In this document: positions 17,009-25,996 of the stretch, piece by piece
Position numbering within the stretch: the stretch's first letter is position 1
Layout of the letters: each line of letters begins with the position of its first letter
Assembly: GCA_942493345.1 (NCBI GenBank)
Contig: OW818695.1
Location: 1,178,001 to 1,242,000 of the forward strand
Direction of reading: 5' to 3'
Length of the DNA: 64,000 bases
Source: GWE2-42-39 sp942493345
GTDB lineage: Bacteria; Bacteroidota; Bacteroidia; Bacteroidales; Prolixibacteraceae
The notes under the pieces: generated by a model
Seen by the model: the letters and a program-made list of their open reading frames with translations, nothing else
Told to the model about the DNA's origin: nothing
Database searches by the model: none
Position numbers and translations under genes: made by a program

Positions 17009-18112
17009 ATGAATAAAATTAAAGTAATCATCAGCGGAGGCGGAACAGGTGGCCATATTTTCCCGGCCATTTCCATCGCGAACGAGTTGAAAGAACGCGT
17101 TCCCGATGCCGACATCCTTTTTGTGGGTGCGCTGGGACGAATGGAAATGGAACGCGTGCCGGCTGCCGGGTATCCCATTGAAGGGCTGCCCGTGATGGGG
17201 TTCCCGCGAAAACCTTCCCTGAAGATGTTCACTTTCTTCGTAAAACTTTACAAAAGCCTGAAAAGGGCGAGACAGATTATAAAAGATTTTCAGCCCGATG
17301 TGGCGATTGGCGTGGGTGGATATGCCAGCGGGCCTGTGCTGAAAGCAGCTGTTCGGAAAGGCATTCCGGCCATTTTGCAGGAGCAGAATTCGTATGCCGG
17401 AGTTACCAACAAACTGTTGGCTTCGAAAGTGCGAAAAATTTGTGTGACATACCCGGAAATGGAAAAATATTTTCCGGCTGAAAAAATTGTACTGACCGGC
17501 AACCCGATCCGCAAAAACCTGCTTCAGAAAGTAGAAAACAAAAATGAAGCGCTGGAATATTTTGGACTGAAAGCCGGACAACCGGTAGTTTTAATGGTGG
17601 GCGGCAGTCTCGGTGCCGGCACGTTAAACGAAAGTGTGTTTGCAAATCTCGAATTGATTGAAAACTCCGGAGTGCAGATCATCTGGCAAACCGGGAAATA
17701 CTATTATAACGATATTCAGGAAAAATTAAAAACAGGCAAACCTGAAAACCTGAAGGTAAATGAATTTGTGAGCCGCATGGATTGGGCGTATGCCGTGGCC
17801 GATGTGGTGATTTCGAGAGCCGGCGCCGGAACCATTTCCGAGCTGTGCCTGCTTGGGAAGCCTTCGGTTTTGGTTCCATCGCCCAACGTGGCAGAAGATC
17901 ATCAGACCAAAAATGCAATGGCGCTGGTGAAAAATAATGCTGCCATAATGATCAGAGATGCAGATGCAAAAGAACAATTATGGAAAAAAACTTTCAGATT
18001 GGTGAATGATGAAAAACAATTGCATTTGTTGGGCGAAAATATCCTAAAACTGGCAAAACCCGACGCAGCGAAAGAAATTGTAGATGTTATTCTGAACGAG
18101 TTGAAACGATAA
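17009..18112 (+). CDS. murG: UDP-GlcNAc:lipid I GlcNAc transferase MurG
   Basis: The 367-residue GT-B glycosyltransferase starts K-V-I-I-S-G-G-G-T-G-G-H-I-F-P-A, the MurG glycine-rich loop for undecaprenyl phosphate. A second loop, V-G-G-S-L-G-A, follows near residues 197-203, with the donor-binding S-R-A-G-A-G-T-I-S-E motif near 270. It converts lipid I to lipid II on the inner face of the membrane. Its stop overlaps the murC start by 1 nt (TAATG), indicating coupling. Confidence 0.95.
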   Translation: MNKIKVIISGGGTGGHIFPAISIANELKERVPDADILFVGALGRMEMERVPAAGYPIEGLPVMGFPRKPSLKMFTFFVKLYKSLKRARQIIKDFQPDVAIGVGGYASGPVLKAAVRKGIPAILQEQNSYAGVTNKLLASKVRKICVTYPEMEKYFPAEKIVLTGNPIRKNLLQKVENKNEALEYFGLKAGQPVVLMVGGSLGAGTLNESVFANLELIENSGVQIIWQTGKYYYNDIQEKLKTGKPENLKVNEFVSRMDWAYAVADVVISRAGAGTISELCLLGKPSVLVPSPNVAEDHQTKNAMALVKNNAAIMIRDADAKEQLWKKTFRLVNDEKQLHLLGENILKLAKPDAAKEIVDVILNELKR

Positions 18113-19500
18113 TGGAAGATATTAATAAAATAGAACAGGTATATTTTCTCGGTATTGGTGGAATCGGGATGAGTGCACTGTCCAGGTATTTCAAACATCT
18201 GGGAAAGGCTGTGTCTGGTTATGACCGCACAGAAACCGAGCTCACCCGCAGGTTGCAGGCCGAAGGCATTGAAGTGCATTACACCGACAGCCCGGAATTG
18301 ATTCCGCAGGAAATGAATCCGGATAACAGCTTGGTTGTGTTAACACCTGCAATCCCGGCCAATCATCGCGAATATAATTTTCTGAAAGAAAACCATTTCA
18401 GCATAAAAAAACGATCGCAGGTGCTGGGCATAATTTGCAACCCGCTGCATTGCATTGCCGTTTCGGGTACACATGGCAAAACTTCAGTTTCAACCATGAT
18501 TGCCCATATACTGAAAAACTCATCGTTGGATTGCAGCGCAATTTTAGGTGGCATCTCGAAAAATTACCAGACCAACTTATTGCTGGCCGAAAAAGAAACC
18601 CCGTTCATCGTGACCGAAGCCGATGAGTTCGACCGTTCGTTTTTGCAGCTACAGCCCACCATGGCAGTGGTTACTTCAATGGATGCCGACCATCTTGAAG
18701 TTTACGGCACACACGAGGCCATCATCGACGCTTTCAACCAGTTTGTAGCGCAGGTGAAACCAGGTGGCGTGGTCTTAATTAAAAAAGGTTTGAAAATTAA
18801 TCAATCATCCAATCAATACATCCGGCATTACTCTTATTCTTTATCTGAACAGGCTGACTTTTATGCCCTGAACATTCGTCTGATGGACGGGGCATATCAG
18901 TTTGACCTGTTTACTCCGGATGGTGTTATTCCAGATCTTGTACTGAATTATCCAGGCTTGATGAATGTTGAAAACGCGGTTGCTGCATCGGCGATGGCAT
19001 TGATGGCCGGTGCCGGTACAGAAGAGGTGAAAGCAGCGCTGGCAACTTATCAGGGTGTAAAACGCAGGTTCGATATTCATCTGAAAACGGAAGAATACAT
19101 CCTGATTGATGATTATGCGCATCACCCTGAAGAATTAAAGGCAACGATCATTTCGGTCCGCGATATGTATAAAGGCGCAATTGTAACGGGGATTTTTCAA
19201 CCGCATTTATTCAGCCGGACCAGTGATCTTGCCGATGGTTTTGCACAAAGCCTCGACTTGCTCGACGAAATTGTTTTGCTCGATATTTATCCGGCCCGTG
19301 AGGAACCCATTCCGGGAGTTACTTCCGATTTGGTTTTCCGGAAAATGAAGAACAGCAACAAAGTGCGCTGTACAAAGGCAGAACTGCCGGAACTTGCCCG
19401 GCATTTTAAACCCGGTATCATCCTGATGATGGGTGCCGGCGATATCGACACAATGGTGGAAAAAGTGAAAAATATATTGATCGAGAAAAAACATGTTTAA
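18112..19500 (+). CDS. murC: UDP-N-acetylmuramate:L-alanine ligase MurC
   Basis: The 462-residue Mur ligase has an N-terminal Rossmann-like UDP-binding motif (L-G-I-G-G-I-G-M-S, about 11-19), the ATP loop V-S-G-T-H-G-K-T-S (about 119-127) and the C-terminal D-D-Y-A-H-H-P-E-E. G-T-H-G-K-T-S distinguishes MurC from MurD and MurE. It adds the first stem residue, L-alanine. It overlaps murG by 1 nt and ftsQ by 8 nt, which suggests coordinated translation. Confidence 0.95.
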   Translation: MEDINKIEQVYFLGIGGIGMSALSRYFKHLGKAVSGYDRTETELTRRLQAEGIEVHYTDSPELIPQEMNPDNSLVVLTPAIPANHREYNFLKENHFSIKKRSQVLGIICNPLHCIAVSGTHGKTSVSTMIAHILKNSSLDCSAILGGISKNYQTNLLLAEKETPFIVTEADEFDRSFLQLQPTMAVVTSMDADHLEVYGTHEAIIDAFNQFVAQVKPGGVVLIKKGLKINQSSNQYIRHYSYSLSEQADFYALNIRLMDGAYQFDLFTPDGVIPDLVLNYPGLMNVENAVAASAMALMAGAGTEEVKAALATYQGVKRRFDIHLKTEEYILIDDYAHHPEELKATIISVRDMYKGAIVTGIFQPHLFSRTSDLADGFAQSLDLLDEIVLLDIYPAREEPIPGVTSDLVFRKMKNSNKVRCTKAELPELARHFKPGIILMMGAGDIDTMVEKVKNILIEKKHV

Positions 19501-20242
19501 AACGATCCTGAAAATATTTTTGTGGTTGCTGCTGGCCGGTTTCATGGGGTTCACCGTCTGGTTTACTTCCAGTGAACTGAAACGCGTCAGTTGTCAGGAA
19601 ATTTCTGTCCGGATTATTGAAGGATCGCCCCGTTTTTTGCAGGAAGACGACATTATGGAGCTGATTAAAAAAACAGACAACAGCATTTTTGGCAAAAAAC
19701 TGAACATGATTAATACGGAAGCACTGGAAGAAAAACTCCGTACCGAGGAGAATTTAAGCAACGTGGAAATTTACCGGAAAATAGACGGGAAATCGCTCCG
19801 GTTTAAAGGAAAACTGATTTTCATAGTAGAACAGCGGAATCCGGTCGTCAGGATTAAAACCAACGAATTTGATTATTACCTTGATAAGGAAGGGGTGAAA
19901 ATTCCAATTTCAGAAAAGTTTACGGTTAAAGTTCCCGTGATCTCAGGAATGGTTACCAGTGAATACGCCACGACAGAATTACTGCCATTTGCCGGGTTTG
20001 TTTATTCCGATCCTTTCTGGAAATCACAAATCGAGCAGGTATTTGTAAAAGAAAATAATGAACTGTTGGTAATCCCGCGTGTGGGAAACCATCTCATCGA
20101 ATTTGGTACACCTGAAAATTATCAGGAAAAATTACGGAATTTGAAAGAAGTGTATCAGCAAGGGTTTAGTAAAACCGGCTGGGATAAATATACAATCATC
20201 AATTTAAAATATAAAAATCAGGTTGTTTGTACAAAAAGCTGA
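19493..20242 (+). CDS. ftsQ: FtsQ/DivIB-like division protein
   Basis: The 249-residue bitopic protein has a short cytoplasmic N-terminus, one membrane helix (I-F-L-W-L-L-L-A-G-F-M-G-F-T-V-W, about 6-22), then a periplasmic POTRA-like region and FtsQ/DivIB beta domain. FtsQ sequence is weakly conserved, so the call leans on the position murC-ftsQ-ftsA and on topology. It overlaps murC by 8 nt and ends 5 nt before the preferred ftsA start. It would link FtsL-type proteins to the divisome. Confidence 0.85.
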   Translation: MFKTILKIFLWLLLAGFMGFTVWFTSSELKRVSCQEISVRIIEGSPRFLQEDDIMELIKKTDNSIFGKKLNMINTEALEEKLRTEENLSNVEIYRKIDGKSLRFKGKLIFIVEQRNPVVRIKTNEFDYYLDKEGVKIPISEKFTVKVPVISGMVTSEYATTELLPFAGFVYSDPFWKSQIEQVFVKENNELLVIPRVGNHLIEFGTPENYQEKLRNLKEVYQQGFSKTGWDKYTIINLKYKNQVVCTKS

Positions 20243-20247
20243 CGATT

Positions 20248-21531
20248 ATGGCCAAGAACGAACAAATTTTTGCAGCAGTAGACATTGGCTCCACCAAGAT
20301 TGTAGCCGTTGTTGGAAAGAAAAATGAAGAAGGTAAAATTGAGATTATCGGATTCGGGCAGAGCATGTCTCAAGGAATCAAGCGAGGTGTTGTGCTAAAC
20401 ATCGATGAAGCATATGCGGCTATTAGCGAGGCGGTTCGAAAAGCCGAAGATATGTTTGGTGGCGACATTGAACAGGTGCATGTAAATATGACTGGTCAGC
20501 AAATGAAAACGCTTGGCGCCAAAGTTCAGAAATATCTGACTTCCGGGAGCGTGGTTTCTGAAGACGACGTGGCTCAATTGTACGAACAGGTTGCCCATAT
20601 CCCGGTACAGGAAGGATACAAAATTTACCAGATAAGCCCGCAACTATTTACCATTGATAACGAAGCCGGAATTATTAATCCGGTTGGTATTACCGGCGAA
20701 AAGCTGGAAGCTTCTTTCAATGTATTTATTGCCCCCGAGCTGTACGAAATGAATATTCAGAAATGTTTTGACAGAGCGGGTATCCGGGTGAAAAAAATGG
20801 TGATCGACCCGATCGCTTCTTCCGAAATAACCCTTTCAGAAGATGAAAAAGAAGCTGGTGTTGTGTTGCTCGATATTGGTGGTGGCACTACGAAAATATC
20901 GGTTTACATCGATAGCGTTCTTTGTTATTCGTCGGTCATTCCTTTTGGCGGAAATGTTATCACTCACGATATAAAAGAAGGATGTTCCATTTTACTCCGG
21001 CAGGCCGAGTCGCTGAAAACTCAGTTCGGTCAGGCCATGGGCGATTTTGCCCCGGAAGAGAGGGTGGTTACCATTCCCGGAATTTCGGGTTGGGAACCCA
21101 AGGAAATATCGTTCAAGAGCCTTGCATTTATTATTCAGGCCCGAATGGAAGAAATTGTTGATGCTTTTTATTTCCAGCTCGAAAAATCGGACTATCTCGA
21201 TAAACTTGGCGCCGGGATAGTTCTTACCGGTGGAACTTCGTTGATGCCCAATCTCAATCAATTGGTGAAATTCCGAACCGGACTTGATGTTCGCAAAGGA
21301 TCGCCAAACATGAGGTTTATGTTGGCCAACAGCGATATGGAAGACCCGCGTTTTGGAACAGCGCTTGGATTGCTCACACTGGCTGCAAACGAAGAAGCCG
21401 GAACCAAAAAACCGGTTCGGAAAAAGAAGAAAAAGGTTGCAGAAGAAGGATTCTTTAGTCAGGTAAAAAAACAGGTTACCCGCCAGGTAACTATGTTTTT
21501 CGAAGATGATCAGGATACAGAAATGTTTTAA
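20248..21531 (+). CDS. ftsA: Cell-division actin homologue FtsA
   Basis: The 427-residue ATPase of the actin/Hsp70 fold has A-A-V-D-I-G-S-T-K at the N-terminus (phosphate-1), L-D-I-G-G-G-T-T-K-I-S (phosphate-2) and T-G-G-T-S-L-M-P (adenosine motif). ATG at 20248 is preferred; an in-frame ATG at 20227 would overlap ftsQ and add seven unlikely residues. After a lysine-rich linker the C-terminus (about 402-420, with RQVTMFFED at 412-420) is an amphipathic helix of the sort that anchors FtsA, and through it FtsZ, to the membrane. A closely similar tail appears on the neighbouring FtsZ paralogue. Confidence 0.94.
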   Translation: MAKNEQIFAAVDIGSTKIVAVVGKKNEEGKIEIIGFGQSMSQGIKRGVVLNIDEAYAAISEAVRKAEDMFGGDIEQVHVNMTGQQMKTLGAKVQKYLTSGSVVSEDDVAQLYEQVAHIPVQEGYKIYQISPQLFTIDNEAGIINPVGITGEKLEASFNVFIAPELYEMNIQKCFDRAGIRVKKMVIDPIASSEITLSEDEKEAGVVLLDIGGGTTKISVYIDSVLCYSSVIPFGGNVITHDIKEGCSILLRQAESLKTQFGQAMGDFAPEERVVTIPGISGWEPKEISFKSLAFIIQARMEEIVDAFYFQLEKSDYLDKLGAGIVLTGGTSLMPNLNQLVKFRTGLDVRKGSPNMRFMLANSDMEDPRFGTALGLLTLAANEEAGTKKPVRKKKKKVAEEGFFSQVKKQVTRQVTMFFEDDQDTEMF

Positions 21532-21554
21532 ATAATAACAAATTCGTCTGTTTT

Positions 21555-22805
21555 ATGAATGGCGACATTATCAATTTCGGGTTACAACAGGCTGCCTCTT
21601 CCATTATTAAGGTAATTGGGGTTGGAGGCGGAGGCGGAAACGCGTTGAACCACATGCTTGAAGAAGGCATTGAAGGCGTCGATTTTATTATCTGCAACAC
21701 CGATTCGCAGGCTTTGCTGAAAAGTTCGATCCCGGTAAAAATCCAGTTGGGAGTTACCCTTACTGAAGGTCGTGGTGCCGGGAATCAACCGGCACAGGGG
21801 GAACAGGCGGCTATCGAAAATCTGGATGATTTGCGCATGGTGCTCGAAGGATCGACCAAAATGTTGTTTATCACGGCCGGACTTGGCGGTGGAACTGGGA
21901 CCGGAGCTGCCCCGGTGATTGCTAAACTGGCTCGGGAACTCAATATTTTAACGATTGCTGTAGTTACTGTTCCTTCGCCCGCTGAAGGAAGACGACGTTT
22001 CCAGCAAGCGCTCGAAGGGGCAAATAAACTGAAGGAATATGTCGACAGTATGCTGGTTGTCAGCAACGAAAAACTTCATAAAATATACGGCGATTTACCT
22101 GCTTCCGTCGCCTTCAAAAAGGCCGACGATATAATTACTACTGCGGTGAAGGGAGTGGCCGAGATTATTACTTTGCATGGCAACATCAACATCGACTTTG
22201 CCGATGTCAGTACCGTCATGGGGGGCAGTGGAGTGTTCCTGATGGGAACTGGTTTTGCCGATGGCGAAGACCGGGCGATGAAAGCTGTGAAAGCAGCTCT
22301 CGATTCACCTCTGCTTGACAGCAACGATATTAACGGGACGAAGGATATCCTGTTGAATATTATTTCAGGTGGAGCTGAAATTACCATGGGCGAAATCGGT
22401 GAAATAATAGATTACCTGCAAATTGCCGCCGGACAGGATGCTAACATTATTTGGGGAAATGGCTATGATGAAAAATTAGGAGGAAAAATTAGTGTTACGA
22501 TCATAGCAACCGGATTTAATACAAATCCCAATAAATTGTTTCAGGAAGAAAAACCCGTCATTGAGTTTCAGCTCGAAGACACAGAACCTGCCATTAATTT
22601 AGGCGAAGAAGAAATGGAAAAAGAAATATTTGTAAAAGAACCACCTAAAACAGAAAAAATAGAAGTTAAAAAGAAAGAAAAGAAAAGAAAAAAAGAACTA
22701 GTCGATGAAGAGACCCGTGATAGCGGGAATCTTGATAATTGGTTTCATCGCCAGTTTACCCGTTTTTTCGAGGATAGCGATGTATCTCTTACAGACGAAA
22801 AATAA
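21555..22805 (+). CDS. Divergent FtsZ paralogue (upstream copy) with FtsA-like C-terminal tail
   Basis: The 416-residue FtsZ-family protein has an intact tubulin signature G-G-G-T-G-T-G (about 111-117) and T7 synergy loop N-I-D-F-A-D-V (N212, D214, D217), so GTP binding and hydrolysis in a polymer look possible. The usual P-F-x-x-E-G segment reads P-S-P-A-E-G. A very basic linker (K-K-K-E-K-K-R-K-K-E) precedes a C-terminus with no recognisable FtsA/ZipA-binding peptide. It ends instead in a predicted amphipathic helix, D-N-W-F-H-R-Q-F-T-R-F-F-E-D (394-407), nearly matching the FtsA tail. It starts 23 nt after ftsA and ends 33 nt before the second ftsZ. Confidence 0.9.
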   Translation: MNGDIINFGLQQAASSIIKVIGVGGGGGNALNHMLEEGIEGVDFIICNTDSQALLKSSIPVKIQLGVTLTEGRGAGNQPAQGEQAAIENLDDLRMVLEGSTKMLFITAGLGGGTGTGAAPVIAKLARELNILTIAVVTVPSPAEGRRRFQQALEGANKLKEYVDSMLVVSNEKLHKIYGDLPASVAFKKADDIITTAVKGVAEIITLHGNINIDFADVSTVMGGSGVFLMGTGFADGEDRAMKAVKAALDSPLLDSNDINGTKDILLNIISGGAEITMGEIGEIIDYLQIAAGQDANIIWGNGYDEKLGGKISVTIIATGFNTNPNKLFQEEKPVIEFQLEDTEPAINLGEEEMEKEIFVKEPPKTEKIEVKKKEKKRKKELVDEETRDSGNLDNWFHRQFTRFFEDSDVSLTDEK

Positions 22806-22838
22806 AATAACCAGGTTTAAACAGAAAAATGAACGTAT

Positions 22839-24260
22839 ATGTCAACTGATATAATGAATTTTAATTTAGAACGAAACAGCAGTTCTATCATCAAGGTGAT
22901 TGGTGTTGGTGGCGGAGGTGGTAATGCCGTAAACCACATGTTTGCTCAAGGTATTAAAGATGTCGATTTTGTGATTTGCAATACCGATTCTCAGGCTTTG
23001 GTAAACAGCGCAATACCAATTAAAATACAGTTGGGTTCATCGCTTACCGAAGGCCGTGGAGCAGGAAACAAACCCGAAATTGGCCGTGATGCAGCCATCG
23101 AAAATATTAACGATGTAAAAAGGGTATTGGAAGATAATACCAAAATGGTATTTATTACTGCCGGAATGGGCGGTGGCACAGGTACCGGGGGCGCTCCTGT
23201 AATTGCCGAAGCAGCCCGCGAATTGGGCATTCTTACCGTGGGGATCGTCACCTTGCCGTTCCGCAACGAAGGTCGCCGCCGCATCAAACAGGCCATCGAT
23301 GGGATTGCAGCCATGGAAAAACATGTCGATTCGCTTCTGGTGATCAACAACGAGCGGATTCGCGAAATGTATGGCGATAGCACCATTTCCGAAGCGTTTT
23401 CAAAAGCCGATAACGTGTTGACAATAGCGGCAAAAGGTATTGCAGAGATTATTACCGTGGCCGGATATATCAACGTCGACTTTGCCGATGTGCAAACCGT
23501 GATGCAAAACAGCGGTGTCGCTGTTATGGGCTCAGCCAGGGCAAGCGGCGAAGACCGGGCATTGCGGGCAATTGAAAATGCCCTGAGTTCTCCGCTTCTG
23601 AACAACAATAATATAAAAGGGGCAAAGAATATTCTGCTCAATATCACTTCAGGAAAAGTGGAAGTTACCATGGACGAAATCGGTGATATAACTGATTTCA
23701 TTCAGGACAAAGCCGGTAACGAAGCCGATTTGATCTGGGGTAATGGGGTCGACGAAAACCTTGGCGATGAAATTTCAGTAACGGTAATTGCTACCGGGTT
23801 TAGCACCAGTAGCATTCCGGAAATGGTTGCCGCCAAGCAACCTGAAAAAACATATCACACATTGATTGATGAACCGATTCAGAAAGCTCCGGTTTCACAA
23901 TCGTTTGTAAAAGAAAAAACAGAAACTGCAAAACAGTTTTCGCAACCGGTTAGCCAACCAACTTTTGAATTTGAGGTTAGTTCAGGCGAGTCGGACGAAT
24001 TTGATAATTTATATGGAAAACGGAAATCACAACCCGAACCGGAACACAATATTTCTGTAAAGGTTGATTATGCCGAGTCGCCGGATGAAGTGGTGGAAGA
24101 ACTGGAAAATATTCCTGCCTATCGACGTAAAAACTTTAAAGTGAAAGGTCTGCAGAAAAAAATTGAGCAAAAATTTTCACGTTTTTCCCTTTCTCCTGAT
24201 GAAGACGACAACATTGTATTGCGCAATAACAATCCGTATTTGCATGATAAAGTTGATTAA
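22839..24260 (+). CDS. ftsZ: Cell-division tubulin homologue FtsZ (canonical copy)
   Basis: The 473-residue GTPase forms the Z-ring. It has G-G-G-T-G-T-G (about 111-117), T-L-P-F-R-N-E-G-R-R-R and T7 loop N-V-D-F-A-D-V (N212, D214, D217). A long acidic linker is followed by I-P-A-Y-R-R-K-N (about 425-432) and a conserved Bacteroidetes-type ending N-N-P-Y-L-H-D-K-V-D. These C-terminal blocks mark it as the main FtsZ that would contact FtsA and other partners. It is in tandem with, and clearly homologous to, the preceding paralogue. It is the last dcw gene here. Confidence 0.95.
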   Translation: MSTDIMNFNLERNSSSIIKVIGVGGGGGNAVNHMFAQGIKDVDFVICNTDSQALVNSAIPIKIQLGSSLTEGRGAGNKPEIGRDAAIENINDVKRVLEDNTKMVFITAGMGGGTGTGGAPVIAEAARELGILTVGIVTLPFRNEGRRRIKQAIDGIAAMEKHVDSLLVINNERIREMYGDSTISEAFSKADNVLTIAAKGIAEIITVAGYINVDFADVQTVMQNSGVAVMGSARASGEDRALRAIENALSSPLLNNNNIKGAKNILLNITSGKVEVTMDEIGDITDFIQDKAGNEADLIWGNGVDENLGDEISVTVIATGFSTSSIPEMVAAKQPEKTYHTLIDEPIQKAPVSQSFVKEKTETAKQFSQPVSQPTFEFEVSSGESDEFDNLYGKRKSQPEPEHNISVKVDYAESPDEVVEELENIPAYRRKNFKVKGLQKKIEQKFSRFSLSPDEDDNIVLRNNNPYLHDKVD

Positions 24261-24326
24261 TTCATTGTAATTATAGGCAAGGTTGAATAATTTCAACTTC
24301 AATTTAAGAACTTAAAAAATCAGGTC

Positions 24327-24776
24327 ATGGATTTATTCGAACAAATCAACGAGGATATCAAGTCGGCAATGAAATCGCGCGAAAAAGAAAAGCTGGAAGC
24401 TTTGCGTGGGATAAAAAAAGTATTGCTTGAAGCGAGAACTGCTACGGGAAGTACAGGCGAGCTTTCTGATCAGGAAGTTCTAAAGATTATACAGAAGCTG
24501 TCAAAACAAGGAAAAGATTCGGCAAATATTTACAAGGAACAAGGCCGTGATGATTTGTATCAACAGGAAATGATGCAGGTCGAAGTGTTTGAATCGTATC
24601 TTCCGTCCATGTTAAGCGATGAGGAATTAACAAAAGCGATTCAACAAATTATCGAACAAACCGGAGCATCGGGGATGAAAGACATGGGCAAGGTTATGGG
24701 AATTGCTTCGAAAAGCCTTGCGGGGCAAGCCGAAGGGAAAGATATTGCCGACAAGGTGAAAAAAATGCTGAATTAA
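24327..24776 (+). CDS. yqeY: GatB/YqeY-domain protein
   Basis: The 149-residue helical protein (D-L-F-E-Q-I-N-E-D-I-K-S-A-M-K-S-R-E-K-E-K-L-E-A-L-R) belongs to the YqeY family. The fold resembles the tail domain of GatB, the tRNA-dependent amidotransferase subunit, but free-standing YqeY proteins have no settled function. It follows ftsZ by 66 nt, a common neighbour in Bacteroidetes, and may be read through from the dcw transcript. A rho-independent terminator lies about 120 nt downstream. Confidence 0.88.
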   Translation: MDLFEQINEDIKSAMKSREKEKLEALRGIKKVLLEARTATGSTGELSDQEVLKIIQKLSKQGKDSANIYKEQGRDDLYQQEMMQVEVFESYLPSMLSDEELTKAIQQIIEQTGASGMKDMGKVMGIASKSLAGQAEGKDIADKVKKMLN

Positions 24777-24797
24777 TTTGATTTTTTTGAAGAGATA

Positions 24798-24830
24798 TTT
24801 GGATTTTATAATTAATTGGTGTTATCTTTA
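24798..24830 (+). promoter_or_regulatory. Putative promoter for a small RNA downstream of yqeY
   Basis: TTTG at 24798-24801 and TATCTTTA at 24823-24830 are separated by 21 nt, close to the Bacteroidetes promoter pattern TTTG-N19-21-TAnnTTTG (the last base of the -7 box differs). Transcription would start near 24837, inside a region without an ORF, and would reach the terminator at 24893-24917. Confidence 0.5.
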
Positions 24831-24836
24831 CGATAT

Positions 24837-24917
24837 TAACGCAAGGGTTTCGTCCTGAAACCCGGTGCGTTTGGGGTGGAAAATTAAAATTAAGCGGGCA
24901 GCGGCCCGCTTTTTTTA
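24837..24917 (+). ncRNA. Candidate small RNA of about 80 nt
   Basis: Between the putative promoter and an intrinsic terminator lies a short non-coding stretch with two strong hairpins: GGGTTTC-GTCCT-GAAACCC (24845-24863) and the terminator stem AGCGGG/CCCGCT. The linker GGTGCGTTTGGGGTGG is purine-rich and could be an exposed region. It matches no small-RNA family I recognise. It could also be just the 3' end of the yqeY/dcw transcript, since both hairpins would form there too. Confidence 0.4.
24893..24917 (+). terminator. Intrinsic terminator after yqeY / candidate sRNA
   Basis: AGCGGG (24893-24898), loop CAGCGG and CCCGCT (24905-24910) are followed by seven more T residues (24911-24917). 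This is a compact GC-rich rho-independent terminator that would close the dcw-yqeY transcript, the candidate small RNA, or both. Confidence 0.88.
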
Positions 24918-24961
24918 TGTCTTTATATCTAAAATCACGTTGTTTGTGTGTTTTGTGAAAT

Positions 24962-25990
24962 TCAGAAATCCAGTTCGTTGAAGCGTTTTTTTTCTTTCAG
25001 GTAAAATTCCAGGAGAATGCTTTTTCGGAACATTTCGGGATGCATTTTTCTTGTCAGCAAACCATTTTGAGCTTTTCTCTTTTTATACAGGAACGGAAGG
25101 TTCCGGTAAAAACTCAGATGCGCCCTGATGACGCTAAAAAAGCCGCGGGCATTGCCTTCCAGCAATAAACGAAAAGCAGCGATGCCATCAAAAAGCATCC
25201 GGATAAAAAGAGTTCCGAATAGTTTTCCGGCAGGCAGATTTTTGTACAAAAGGCTCAGGTTATTCCTGAAATTGAGGTACAATTTGCGGGGACTGTTGTA
25301 CGGCAAACTGCCACCGCCCAAGTGATAAACCCGGCTTTCAGGACAAACCACTACCCGGTAGCCCATATTTTTGATGCGCCAGCAAAGGTCAATTTCTTCC
25401 ATGTGTGCCCAAAAATCGGCATCGAACCCACCGGCCCGGTGAAACAATTCGGCACGAATGACCAGGCAGGCACCGCTGCCCCAGAAAATATCGATGGATT
25501 GATCGTACTGACCCTCGTCGGTTTCAGTAATATTTAAAATCCGGCCACGGCAAAACGGGAACCCGTAGCGGTCGATGAAACCACCCGCAGCACCGGCATA
25601 TTCAAACGTATTTTTTTCGTGATAACTTAAAATTTTGGGCTGGATTGCACCTATCGTTTTATCGCCATCAAGCAAAGCGACAATCGGCTGTAACCAGCCT
25701 TCCGAAAGCTCCACATCGGAATTCAGAATCACATAGTACTCGGCATCGATCTGCCGAAGCGCTTCATTGTAGCCTTTCGCAAAACCATAGTTTTGTTTCA
25801 AATCCAGGATTTCTGCTTCCGGAAATTTTTCAGAAAGCAACGGAATGGAGGCGTCGGTTGAACCATTATCGGCAACCATGATCCGTGTTCCGGGCAACCG
25901 GCTGTTTTCGATTACGGAAGGCAGAAATTGCGGCAACAGTTTTTCACCGTTCCAGTTCAGTATAACAATGGCTATTTTTGTTTTGCTCAT
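24962..25990 (-). CDS. Family 2 glycosyltransferase
   Basis: The 342-residue GT-A glycosyltransferase starts K-I-A-I-V-I-L-N-W-N-G. It has the V-A-D-N-G-S-T-D donor-site motif (about 40-47), the Y-V-I-L-N-S-D-V-E-L acidic motif and a late A-H-M-E-E-I-D-L-C-W-R catalytic region. This layout resembles rhamnosyltransferase-like enzymes of surface polysaccharide synthesis. No other polysaccharide genes are adjacent, so donor and acceptor are unknown. A weak hydrophobic stretch near residues 255-275 may associate with the membrane. It lies just downstream of a 55-residue hypothetical gene. Confidence 0.85.
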   Translation of the reverse strand: MSKTKIAIVILNWNGEKLLPQFLPSVIENSRLPGTRIMVADNGSTDASIPLLSEKFPEAEILDLKQNYGFAKGYNEALRQIDAEYYVILNSDVELSEGWLQPIVALLDGDKTIGAIQPKILSYHEKNTFEYAGAAGGFIDRYGFPFCRGRILNITETDEGQYDQSIDIFWGSGACLVIRAELFHRAGGFDADFWAHMEEIDLCWRIKNMGYRVVVCPESRVYHLGGGSLPYNSPRKLYLNFRNNLSLLYKNLPAGKLFGTLFIRMLFDGIAAFRLLLEGNARGFFSVIRAHLSFYRNLPFLYKKRKAQNGLLTRKMHPEMFRKSILLEFYLKEKKRFNELDF

Positions 25991-25996
25991 CGGTTT

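Noticed and set aside
21555..24260. Possibility that one of the two ftsZ genes is a frameshift duplicate or assembly artefact
   Set aside because: Both are full-length open frames with different tails and different codon use across the conserved domain, so a mis-assembled duplicate is unlikely.
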